A DNA stretch of 32,466 nucleotides from Treponema sp. (GTDB taxonomy: Bacteria; Spirochaetota; Spirochaetia; Treponematales; Treponemataceae). The translations under genes were made by a program, and so were the position numbers. Positions within the stretch are counted from its first letter, which is position 1. Each line of letters starts with the position of its first letter. The notes beneath the pieces are model-generated. The model had not been told where the DNA came from and ran no database searches. It was given only the letters and a program-made list of their open reading frames with translations. Location: assembly GCA_016296205.1 (NCBI GenBank), contig JAEDJS010000020.1, positions 1 through 32,466 of the forward strand, written 5' to 3'. This document shows positions 1 through 6,935 of the stretch, one piece after another.

Positions 1-239
1 ATTCAGGATCTCTCTCCAAAGAGATTCCGGATCAGGTCCGGAATGACACCAACCATTGTCATCCTTAACTAAAGGGTGTCATCCTGAACAAAAGGGCGTC
101 ATCCTGAACAAAAGGGCGTCATCCTGAACCAACGCCTGTCATCCTGAACTCCGATTCAGGATCTCTCTCCAAAGAGATTCCGGATCAAGCCCGGAATGAC
201 ACTCTTAGTGCCCGCAATGACACTCTTGGTGTTCGCAAT
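1..239. repeat. REP-like palindromes and 20-bp tandem repeats
   Basis: This intergenic block holds no gene. Two near-identical 49-bp copies (1-49 and 154-202) each contain an imperfect palindrome, ATTCCGGA-N5-TCCGGAAT (24-44; the second at 177-197 has one arm mismatch), followed by GACAC. Between them lie five head-to-tail 20-bp units beginning GTCATCCTGAAC (about 58-77, 78-97, 98-117, 118-137 and 138 onward). The two central units are identical and the outer ones diverged. Two further diverged units containing AATGACACTCTT lie at about 195-239. The ends GTCAT and ATGAC are complementary, as in REP/BIME elements. Related copies occur near 1671 and 18787. The block is more GC-rich than the genes around it. 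Confidence 0.85.
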
Positions 240-284
240 GACACTTCCCCCCTCCCCAAAAAAATCCCCCCGTCAAAAAAAGTC

Positions 285-320
285 AAAAAAAAAGCCTCCC
301 TAGTTAAAAACCAGGAAGGC
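285..320 (-). terminator. Intrinsic terminator of the AICAR transformylase gene
   Basis: Read on the minus strand, GCCTTCCTGGTT pairs with AACTAGGGAGGC over 12 positions (two as G-U) around a three-base loop, and nine T residues follow directly. It lies about 20 bases past the stop codon of the purH-like gene, the right place and orientation for its intrinsic terminator. Confidence 0.9.
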
Positions 321-339
321 ATTTCCATCAATTTAAATC

Positions 340-1512
340 TTAATGGTGGAATAATCTGATGCCGTTAAAGCACATTGTCATATTGTACTTATTGGCTGTT
401 TCGATTACGTTATCATCACGAACGCTTCCACCTGGCTGAGCAATTACTTTTACACCGCTTCTGTGTGCACGTTCAATATTGTCGCCAAATGGGAAGAATG
501 CATCGCTGCCAAGAGCAACATCTGTGTTTTTAGCAATCCATGCTTTTCTTTCTTCTCTTGTAAATACTTCTGGCTTTGTGTTAAAGAAATTCTGCCATAC
601 ACCTTCTGCAAGAACATCATCATAATCGTCACTTGTGTAAACGTCGATTGTGTTGTCACGGTCTGCGCGTTTGATGTCTGCCTTGAAGTTAAGTTCAAGA
701 ACTTTTGGACACTGGCGCAACCACCATTTATCTGCTTTATCGCCGGCAAGACGTGTACAGTGAATACGGCTCTGCTGACCAGCACCAATACCAATAGCCT
801 GGCCATCTTTTACGTAGCAAACACTGTTTGATTGTGTGTATTTAAGAACAATAAGTGCAATAACAAGATTGTCTTTTTCTTCTTTTGAAAGCTCTTTGTT
901 ATTTGTAACAATATTTGAAAGTGCGTTTTCGTCCAGTTTAATAAAGTTGTGACCTTGTTCAAATGTTACGCCGAATACCTGTTTCTTTTCCAGATCTGCA
1001 GGAACATAATTTGGATCAATCTGGAGAACACAATATCCGCCCTTTTTCTTTGCCTTAAGGATTTCAAGAGCGTCATCATCATAACCAGGAGCAATGATTC
1101 CATCACTTACTTCTTTTTTGATAAGAAGAGCAGTTGCTTTATCACACTTGTGGCTAAGTGCAATAAAATCTCCGAATGAAGACATACGGTCTGCACCACG
1201 GGCACGAGCATAAGCACAAGCCAAAGGAGTAAGCTCAACTTCGTCTGTGTAGTAAATTTTCTTAAGAGTGTCACTCAATGGACGTCCAATAGCAGCACCA
1301 GCAGGACTAACATGTTTAAAACTTGTTGCAGCAGGCATTCCAGTTGCTTCTTTAAGTTCCTTAACAAGCTGCCAGCCATTAAAGGCATCAAGAAGGTTGA
1401 TAAATCCTGGCTTACCGTTCAGTACAGTGAATGGCAAGTCGCCCTTTTCCATAAAAACACGTGATGGCTTCTGATTAGGATTGCAGCCATATTTTAATTC
1501 CATTTCGTTCAT
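340..1512 (-). CDS. purH: AICAR transformylase (PurH C-terminal domain only)
   Basis: Phosphoribosylaminoimidazolecarboxamide formyltransferase, 390 residues. It transfers the formyl group of 10-formyl-tetrahydrofolate to AICAR, giving FAICAR, in late purine synthesis in the cytoplasm. The protein begins at the typical domain start (LKYGCNPNQ, residues 6-14), has the catalytic-site KHVSPAG motif (about 66-72), and ends with the family signature SDAFFPF, QPGGSVRD and NGIRLFHH. Bifunctional PurH is normally about 510-530 residues. The N-terminal MGS-like IMP cyclohydrolase domain is absent, so cyclisation must be done by another gene, not seen here. The ATG at 1512 has no Shine-Dalgarno sequence but follows a good -10 box by six bases, suggesting a leaderless message. 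It has its own terminator, is not next to other pur genes, and looks monocistronic. Confidence 0.93.
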   Translation of the reverse strand: MNEMELKYGCNPNQKPSRVFMEKGDLPFTVLNGKPGFINLLDAFNGWQLVKELKEATGMPAATSFKHVSPAGAAIGRPLSDTLKKIYYTDEVELTPLACAYARARGADRMSSFGDFIALSHKCDKATALLIKKEVSDGIIAPGYDDDALEILKAKKKGGYCVLQIDPNYVPADLEKKQVFGVTFEQGHNFIKLDENALSNIVTNNKELSKEEKDNLVIALIVLKYTQSNSVCYVKDGQAIGIGAGQQSRIHCTRLAGDKADKWWLRQCPKVLELNFKADIKRADRDNTIDVYTSDDYDDVLAEGVWQNFFNTKPEVFTREERKAWIAKNTDVALGSDAFFPFGDNIERAHRSGVKVIAQPGGSVRDDNVIETANKYNMTMCFNGIRLFHH

Positions 1513-1518
1513 GTGGAA

Positions 1519-1547
1519 AATATATCAATTTTTTCTAAAGTTTGCAA
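1519..1547 (-). promoter_or_regulatory. Promoter of the AICAR transformylase gene (leaderless geometry)
   Basis: On the minus strand TTGCAA (1547-1542), a 17-base spacer and TATATT (1524-1519) form a sigma-70 type promoter. Six bases separate the -10 box from the ATG at 1512, so the expected start of transcription is on the initiation codon. Confidence 0.65.
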
Positions 1548-1588
1548 GGAATTGAGGTTCAAGTTGATGCCCCTCCAAAAATTGCAGG

Positions 1589-1729
1589 CCGTCATCCACA
1601 AAAATACGTGTCATACGCAACGACACCCGGTCGTCCACAAGGAGACGTGTCATCCACAACGGCACCCGTCATCCCGGACCTGATCCGGGATCTCATCACA
1701 CAAATGGTGAATTGAGTTCAGCATGACAC
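1589..1729. repeat. REP-like palindrome and degenerate repeats
   Basis: This gene-free block of about 140 bases contains the perfect palindrome ATCCCGGA-N5-TCCGGGAT (1671-1691), preceded by degenerate units sharing ACGTGTCAT and CGACACC or CGGCACC (about 1605-1670), and followed by a GTCATGCTGAAC-type segment in reverse orientation (1718-1729). It belongs to the same family as the blocks at 1-239 and 18741-18812 and is clearly more GC-rich than its flanks. Confidence 0.75.
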
Positions 1730-1797
1730 ATGGACTCTTTTTTATAATCATTTATACCAACTATCGATTCCCATGACGGAAAATTTAAAAATTCAAA

Positions 1798-2466
1798 TTA
1801 TAAATTAACATCAAAAATTACCCGTTCCACATCAAATGGAGTTTCGCAGATAAGTTCGGCACCGTTTTCTCTGAATTCCTGTTTACTTCCAAACCCCCAG
1901 AGAATTCCTACTGCCTGAATTCCACATTTTTTGGCGCCGATAATATCAAATTTCCGGTCACCAATAAGAATCATCTGGTCTTTTTTATCTGACAAACCAC
2001 AATTTTCTATAACGTGATTAATAATATCCCATTTTTGAACACGGGTTTCTTCTATATCACTGCCGCCAATAAATTCAATATACTGGCTTAACCCAAAATG
2101 ATCCATCAACCTTCTGGCAAAAACTTCCGGTTTACTTGTTGCAAGATAATTTTTCTTTCCACTGGCCGCAATCTTAGCCATCAACTCTGGAACGCCATCA
2201 TATACTTTGCACTGGAAAATTCCTTCTTCTGCATAAAGCTCCCGATATTTTTCCATAGCAAGACGGGCTGTCTGCTCATCCATTCCGCAAAAATTCTGAA
2301 AACTGTCCATAAGAGGCGGTCCAATAAACTTTCTGAGAGGTTCATCCCCTTCAACATCACAATTAAATGCCTTCAATGCGTAGTGAAGACTGGCAAAAAT
2401 ACCTTTACTTGGCTCTGTAATAGTACCATCAAGGTCCCACAAAACATGATTATATATTTTTTTCAC
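1798..2466 (-). CDS. HAD-family phosphatase (phosphoglycolate phosphatase-like)
   Basis: Haloacid dehalogenase superfamily hydrolase, 222 residues, subfamily I with an alpha-helical cap. Motif I is DLDGT (Asp11 nucleophile, Asp13 acid/base), motif II is the Ser of ATSKPE (about residue 111), and motif IV is ILIGDRKFD. Such proteins hydrolyse small phosphate esters: phosphoglycolate, nucleoside monophosphates or PPi. The substrate cannot be read from sequence. The start is a GTG (2466-2464) because the DLDGT motif must lie close to the N terminus. There is no Shine-Dalgarno sequence, and a TAAAAT box ends six bases before the GTG, again suggesting a leaderless message. It is transcribed divergently from the PilZ gene across 63 bases, from a promoter whose -35 box overlaps that of PilZ. 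No close functional partner is visible nearby. Confidence 0.87.
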   Translation of the reverse strand: MKKIYNHVLWDLDGTITEPSKGIFASLHYALKAFNCDVEGDEPLRKFIGPPLMDSFQNFCGMDEQTARLAMEKYRELYAEEGIFQCKVYDGVPELMAKIAASGKKNYLATSKPEVFARRLMDHFGLSQYIEFIGGSDIEETRVQKWDIINHVIENCGLSDKKDQMILIGDRKFDIIGAKKCGIQAVGILWGFGSKQEFRENGAELICETPFDVERVIFDVNL

Positions 2467-2472
2467 AATAGT

Positions 2473-2501
2473 ATTTTACACTGAAAATTCTGTATTTACA
2501 A
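2473..2501 (-). promoter_or_regulatory. Promoter of the HAD phosphatase gene
   Basis: Minus-strand TTGTAA (2501-2496), a 17-base spacer, then TAAAAT (2478-2473). Six bases separate the -10 box from the GTG start at 2466. Its -35 box overlaps the plus-strand -35 box TTTACA at 2495-2500. Confidence 0.6.
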
Positions 2502-2523
2502 GTTCAACTTATTCAATTATAAT
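2495..2523 (+). promoter_or_regulatory. Promoter of the PilZ-TPR pair (leaderless geometry)
   Basis: TTTACA (2495-2500), 17-base spacer, TATAAT (2518-2523): near-perfect sigma-70 consensus. The ATG at 2530 is six bases beyond the -10 box and no Shine-Dalgarno sequence can fit, so the message is expected to begin at the start codon. Confidence 0.75.
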
Positions 2524-2529
2524 ATTCTT

Positions 2530-3384
2530 ATGGCAATAGCAACGTCTCAGCAGATATCACAGTACTACGAAATGTACAAAGATACAGAAGTTACTTTTAC
2601 TCGCGACATTATCCGTACACTTTCAATGGATCCCCGTCAGATCTATATTAAGTGCTCAGGCGGACAGTGGCCATGCATTATTAATTCAACTTCTTTTGTT
2701 GCTGCAAAAATTATTGTTGGAACTAAAGGTGGTGCATTTCAGCAGTTGGCCCAAACAGAAGCCGCTTCATGCAGTCTTAGATTCTGTTTTTTCCTTGGCG
2801 ATAACCAGATTTTGAGCTTTTTTATTTCCGGTCATGTATCATCTATCAGACTTATGGATGGTCAGTCCGACCTGGCTTTAGTTACAATTGAATTTTCACA
2901 GCGTCCTCCTGATGATTTAATAGAAATGATTGGTCACCTTCTGGATGCTAACAGCAATTTTATAAAACGAAAAGATACTCGAATCATAATTAATGCAGAA
3001 ACAAAGCGTGTTCTTACATTGCAGAAAGCCGAAACAATTATTAAAGTAGACGGCGTTCCAAGAAACTGCATTATGAGAGATATTAGTTTTGGCGGTGCAA
3101 AAGTGATTCTTATGGGAATGGCTCAATTTCTTCAAAACAAGCCCATTGAACTTTTAGTATCTTTTGAAGATCCAAAAGAAACATTTTCACTTAAAGGAAC
3201 AATTGTCAGAATCGAAGAAATCCAGGGACGCCGGGACATTATTGCTGTTAACATTAAATACGATGAAGCATCTATTCCACTTTCCTACAAAATGCACATA
3301 AACGACTTCATCTCTGAATCCCGCAAACGTCAGCTGTTATCTTCACTCATTGAAGACGACCAGACTGTTAATAACCCTGTCTGA
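2530..3384 (+). CDS. PilZ-domain protein (putative cyclic-di-GMP receptor)
   Basis: 284 residues. The C-terminal half is a PilZ domain: the RxxxR motif is R147-KDT-R151 and the downstream DxSxxG motif is D184-I-S-F-G-G189, the two elements that wrap around cyclic-di-GMP. All key residues are present, so binding is likely. The N-terminal part (about 1-140) looks like a beta-rich PilZN-type companion domain with no catalytic motif. The protein is predicted to be cytoplasmic, with no signal peptide or membrane segment. In spirochaetes PilZ proteins link cyclic-di-GMP to motility, metabolism or virulence; the output here is unknown. A TPR gene follows after 42 bases and is probably co-transcribed. 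The start is set by the consensus promoter immediately upstream, giving a leaderless geometry. Confidence 0.87.
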   Translation: MAIATSQQISQYYEMYKDTEVTFTRDIIRTLSMDPRQIYIKCSGGQWPCIINSTSFVAAKIIVGTKGGAFQQLAQTEAASCSLRFCFFLGDNQILSFFISGHVSSIRLMDGQSDLALVTIEFSQRPPDDLIEMIGHLLDANSNFIKRKDTRIIINAETKRVLTLQKAETIIKVDGVPRNCIMRDISFGGAKVILMGMAQFLQNKPIELLVSFEDPKETFSLKGTIVRIEEIQGRRDIIAVNIKYDEASIPLSYKMHINDFISESRKRQLLSSLIEDDQTVNNPV

Positions 3385-3426
3385 TTTATTCAACATAATA
3401 AACTACAATATTAATTAGAGGCATTT

Positions 3427-4569
3427 ATGAATCCTGCAAATCCTTTAGACTCTGTATATTTTATTAATATTCCTGAAAATTTTTCTTTTTCTTCAAAAGC
3501 AATGCATATTGATACTTCAATTCCGCTGCCTGTTCAGAAGAAAGATAAAGATGCGCCAGGAGTTTTTAACATTCAGGAGCTTTCCCAGGAACAGATTTTA
3601 AGTGGAATTCTTACTGTTCTTGCTTATGATAAAAATAATAAAAATCTCAATTATTACCGCTCAGTATTAAAAGATGCCCGACCAGAAATCAAGCGTGAAC
3701 TTGCAGAAGCCGCTATTCTTAAAACACGCAATGAAGACTGGGACCTGGCAGAAGAAATCTGGATGGCATTACAGGGATTTGACCCGGAAGATGTTGCAAT
3801 TACAGTTAACATGGCTCTCTTTTTTGACCAGAAAGCTGACAGTTACAGAAGAAGCGGTTTGGACGAAGATGCAGATGCTTATGACGACAGCGCATTAAAT
3901 TATTACAAACAGGCAATGAGTGCAGAGCCAGAAGTTCCTGATGCTTTTTTTAATGCCGCATATTTCTATCTTAAAAAGAATGACTTTGTAAACACAAAAA
4001 GCTGTCTAGAAACTTACCTTGCTCTTACTGTTGATGTAAAAGACGAAGAACTTGGGGAAAACGGCACAATGATGAAGGAACAGGCTCAGGAATTAATCCA
4101 GAAAATCAATTCACGTTCTCTGGAAGACCAGCAGTTCAAAAAAGCTTATGATTTAATCTGCCATGGAAAAGAAGAAGAAGGTCTGGAAGAAATCAGACAA
4201 TTTCTGCTTACCCATCCAATGGTTTGGAACGCCTGGTTCCTTTTGGGCTGGGGACTTAGAAGACTTGAACGTTACGAAGACGCAAAACAGGCATTTCTAA
4301 AAGCCCAGGAATGTGAAGGTGGAGATGACAATGCCGACACATTGAACGAAATGGCAATCTGCCAGATGGAAACCGGTGATTATGACGGCGCTAAAGACAG
4401 TCTTATTGCCGCTCTTAATATTGATGGAGAAAATACAAAAATCATAAGCAACTTAGGATATCTTTATCTTAAACTTGGCGAAAAAGAAGAAGCAAAAAAG
4501 TACTTTAATATTGTTCTGGAAATTGATCCTGAAGATAAAATTGCCCGCTACCAGGTGGACAATTTATAA
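3427..4569 (+). CDS. Tetratricopeptide repeat protein
   Basis: 380 residues, cytoplasmic, acidic, with no signal peptide. TPR helices can be seen at about 155-195 (an ALNYYKQAMSAEPEVPDAFFNAA-type unit) and, as three consecutive units, at about 255-378, with the usual W/L/G/Y/A/F/A/P pattern ending in EIDPEDKIA. TPRs are protein-interaction scaffolds, so no enzymatic activity is implied. The Shine-Dalgarno sequence AGAGG lies at the right distance before the ATG at 3427, unlike the leaderless-looking gene before it. It is probably the second gene of a PilZ-TPR unit and might be a PilZ partner, but this rests only on position. No terminator is obvious after it; the next gene has its own promoter. 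Confidence 0.85.
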   Translation: MNPANPLDSVYFINIPENFSFSSKAMHIDTSIPLPVQKKDKDAPGVFNIQELSQEQILSGILTVLAYDKNNKNLNYYRSVLKDARPEIKRELAEAAILKTRNEDWDLAEEIWMALQGFDPEDVAITVNMALFFDQKADSYRRSGLDEDADAYDDSALNYYKQAMSAEPEVPDAFFNAAYFYLKKNDFVNTKSCLETYLALTVDVKDEELGENGTMMKEQAQELIQKINSRSLEDQQFKKAYDLICHGKEEEGLEEIRQFLLTHPMVWNAWFLLGWGLRRLERYEDAKQAFLKAQECEGGDDNADTLNEMAICQMETGDYDGAKDSLIAALNIDGENTKIISNLGYLYLKLGEKEEAKKYFNIVLEIDPEDKIARYQVDNL

Positions 4570-4653
4570 GACAATTTATAATTTTTATTTATTTATATAA
4601 ACTTTGCCTTGTTTTTTTCCGAAATTCAAGGAAATGCTGTAATTTTCGTTTTA

Positions 4654-4682
4654 TTGACAATTTTTTTAAGCGTTTATATAAT
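4654..4682 (+). promoter_or_regulatory. Consensus sigma-70 promoter of the cNMP-binding regulator
   Basis: TTGACA (4654-4659), a 17-base spacer and TATAAT (4677-4682): an exact consensus match. Transcription is expected to begin near 4689, which places the AAGGTGG Shine-Dalgarno sequence (4688-4694) at the extreme 5' end of a leader of about 15 bases. Confidence 0.85.
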
Positions 4683-4703
4683 TTGCTAAGGTGGTAAACT
4701 TTT

Positions 4704-5891
4704 ATGCTTCAGTTATCATTTGTGAATTTTAGAGCAGGCTCATATCTTACTATGGAAGGTAAGACCGACAACGATAGATTTTTCATTATTCAAGTAGGTC
4801 AGGTAAGTTGCCATCATGAAAATGAAGTTCCTGGGACAACTCCAACCAAATTAGGACCTGGAGACTTCGTTGGCGTAATTCCATGTATGAGCGGTCACAG
4901 CCAGATAGAAAATGTTGTTGCTATTACCGATGTTGTTGCAATTTCTGTACGCAAAGACCAGTACGCAGAACTTATTACTCAGAATACAGCTGTTGCCATG
5001 AAAATCATTCGTGCCTTTGCCAACACAATGCGCACTTTAAACGACAACCTTACAAAACTCACACTTAATAAAGCTACAGTAGATAGTTCTGACCATCTTT
5101 ATAACGTTGCTTCTTATTACGACAAAAGTGGCCTTAGTTCCATTGCTATCTATGCTTACTACCAGTATCTTAAAAGCTGCCCGGGTGGATTCCATTCTGC
5201 AGAAGCTAAAAAACGATTTATTACATTAAAACCAATCACAAATGCCGTTTACTTTGAAACTGCTCCCGACCTTGTAAGAGCATATCCAAAAGATACAATG
5301 ATTTTCTCAGAAAGTCAGTATGGTGCAGACATGTTTATTATTCAGGATGGAACAGTCAGAATTACAAAAGTTGTTGACGGAAACGAAGTTGTACTTGCCG
5401 TTCTTAAAAAAGGTGACATGTTCGGCGAAATGGCTTTACTTGAAAACAAACCTCGTTCAGCATGTGCAATTGCTCATGAAGCCTGCAAACTTATGGTTAT
5501 CAACAAAAGCAACTTTGACCAGATGGTAACTACTCAGCCACAGTTGATCAGCCGCCTTACAGTTACACTTGCCGAAAGAGTATGGTCAATGTACCGCCAG
5601 CTTTCAAATACACTGCTCTCTGACCCGGTTATGAAAATGCTGGATATGATGGCTCTTCAAGTTGAAAAAGCAAAGGTTACTGTTGCAAAAAACACTTCAT
5701 ATCAGTCAGAACTTTCTCTTTCAGATCTGGCAAATATGTGCGGAATTCCAAAAGAAGCTCAGCAGGTTGCATGTTACAAGCTTACAAATGATCCTCATAT
5801 TAAGATTGTTGATAACAAAATTCTTGTTCCAGATGTACTTGAACTTCTTAAACAAGCTTCATTCAACCTTAAACAGAACAAGAACCGATAA
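4704..5891 (+). CDS. Double cyclic-nucleotide-binding (Crp-like) regulator
   Basis: 395 residues with an unusual layout. A degenerate cNMP-binding fold (1-95) has GPGDFVG but lacks the Glu and Arg of the phosphate cassette. A TPR-like helical stretch (about 128-172) follows. A second cNMP-binding domain (about 183-297) has the cassette from F240 to R251 with G241, E242 and R251 kept and a Cys in place of the usual Ser/Thr at 254. The C-terminal region (about 300-390) contains a helix-turn-helix-like segment (LSDLANMCGIPKE) and resembles the winged helix of the Crp/Fnr family. It is likely a cytoplasmic ligand-responsive transcription factor, though DNA binding is inferred. It is preceded by a perfect consensus promoter and a strong AAGGTGG Shine-Dalgarno sequence. 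The following two small exported-protein genes are close enough to share its transcript. Confidence 0.82.
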   Translation: MLQLSFVNFRAGSYLTMEGKTDNDRFFIIQVGQVSCHHENEVPGTTPTKLGPGDFVGVIPCMSGHSQIENVVAITDVVAISVRKDQYAELITQNTAVAMKIIRAFANTMRTLNDNLTKLTLNKATVDSSDHLYNVASYYDKSGLSSIAIYAYYQYLKSCPGGFHSAEAKKRFITLKPITNAVYFETAPDLVRAYPKDTMIFSESQYGADMFIIQDGTVRITKVVDGNEVVLAVLKKGDMFGEMALLENKPRSACAIAHEACKLMVINKSNFDQMVTTQPQLISRLTVTLAERVWSMYRQLSNTLLSDPVMKMLDMMALQVEKAKVTVAKNTSYQSELSLSDLANMCGIPKEAQQVACYKLTNDPHIKIVDNKILVPDVLELLKQASFNLKQNKNR

Positions 5892-5921
5892 TTTTAAATT
5901 ACTGCAAAAAAGGGAAAGCCT

Positions 5922-6458
5922 ATGAAGAAATTTATTGCCGCCCTTGTGGTATTTTTTTCTATTTCAATTTTTGCTTACTCAACAGAACTTCCCAACGGAT
6001 ATAAAAATATTCAGCTTGGAATGACTTTTGAACAGGTTAAAGAAATTCTGGACAATGATATAACCTTTGGATATCGTGGCGACAGAGATATTTCACTTTT
6101 GCCTGGAGAAAACCGGATTCTTATTCAAACCAACCCAAACAGACACGGGTTTTCTTTTCTTGATGAATGCTATTTCCAGTTTTATGACGGGAAGCTTTAC
6201 ATTATTACAATCAACATGAATCAGGAAAAAATGGATCATTATTCTGTTTTTAGTACTCTTACAAAAAAATATGGAAATCCTAACGCCCTGAATCCTAAAA
6301 AATCAACTTGGGAAAATTCAAAAGTAATCATGGCACTGGAACGTCCTCTGGCATTAAAATACACAGATAAAATTGTTGCAGATCAGATTAAAAACCAGGC
6401 TTTGGTAGACAAAACCGCAATGGAAAAAATCCGGGAACAATTTCTGGAAGGCTTATAA
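5922..6458 (+). CDS. Secreted protein of unknown function
   Basis: 178 residues. An N-terminal signal peptide is clear (MKKFIAALVVFFSISIFAYS, cleavage probably near residue 20), with no lipobox Cys, so the protein is likely periplasmic. The mature part starts with a GYKNIQLGMTFEQVKEIL segment, reminiscent of the G-x-T-x-x-Q-V-x-x-x-L element of SmpA/BamE-like and related small periplasmic domains. The resemblance is short and I assign no function. The start is supported by an AAGGGA Shine-Dalgarno sequence. The gene lies 30 bases after the cNMP regulator and 3 bases before the DUF192 gene, consistent with one operon. Confidence 0.8.
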   Translation: MKKFIAALVVFFSISIFAYSTELPNGYKNIQLGMTFEQVKEILDNDITFGYRGDRDISLLPGENRILIQTNPNRHGFSFLDECYFQFYDGKLYIITINMNQEKMDHYSVFSTLTKKYGNPNALNPKKSTWENSKVIMALERPLALKYTDKIVADQIKNQALVDKTAMEKIREQFLEGL

Positions 6459-6461
6459 TAT

Positions 6462-6935
6462 ATGAATTCAATTTTAAAAAAATCAATTTTATTTTTTCTG
6501 TTTTTTACTTCTGCCAGTCTATTTTTTGGATGCAATGGGAAAAAATTCAATCTGCCGGTAAAAAATTTAATAATTACAAAATCCGATGGTTCAACTGTAA
6601 ATGTAAAATCAGAAATTGCAGCAAAAACTGAAGAACGCAATTACGGTTTTATGTTCAGAAAACATATTCCAAAAGGAACAGGTATGCTTTTTGTTTTTGA
6701 ACGGGACCAGGTTTTAAGCTTCTGGATGCATAACACTCCAACACCATTAAGCATTGCATACATTGATTCAACAGGCAAAATCAGAAGCATTCACCACATG
6801 AATCCTTTTTCGGATGCCAGCACAGTAAGCACTTGTTCTGTTCGCTATGCACTGGAAGTTCCCCAAGGATGGTTCAAGGAAGTTGGTGTAAAAGCCGGAG
6901 ATATTATTGATTTATCTCCCGTTGCAAAACATTAA
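6462..6935 (+). CDS. DUF192 lipoprotein
   Basis: 157 residues. The N terminus is a lipoprotein signal: KK, a hydrophobic core, then LFFGC with Cys24 as the predicted lipidation site. The rest matches the DUF192 family, including MFRKHIPKGTGMLFVF, FWMHNTPTPLSIAYID, and the C-terminal YALEVPQGWF with AGDIIDL. DUF192 proteins are small, often exported domains of unknown function. The Shine-Dalgarno sequence (GGAAGG) lies in the last codons of the preceding gene, three bases separate the two genes, and they are probably translated together. The stop codon shares a TTAA with the stop codon of the convergent murB gene. Confidence 0.87.
   Translation: MNSILKKSILFFLFFTSASLFFGCNGKKFNLPVKNLIITKSDGSTVNVKSEIAAKTEERNYGFMFRKHIPKGTGMLFVFERDQVLSFWMHNTPTPLSIAYIDSTGKIRSIHHMNPFSDASTVSTCSVRYALEVPQGWFKEVGVKAGDIIDLSPVAKH

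Noticed and set aside
58..157. The 20-bp tandem repeats as a CRISPR array
   Set aside because: The units are contiguous without spacers of uniform length, and no cas genes are nearby.
463..831. Plus-strand open frame inside the AICAR transformylase gene
   Set aside because: It is the antisense shadow of a well-conserved gene and has no ribosome site or family resemblance. The same reasoning removes the other antisense frames inside cysS, metK, aspS and the lipoproteins.
4600..4646. CCTTG...CAAGG inverted repeat after the TPR gene as a terminator
   Set aside because: The stem is short, the loop long, and there is no T-run after the 3' arm.
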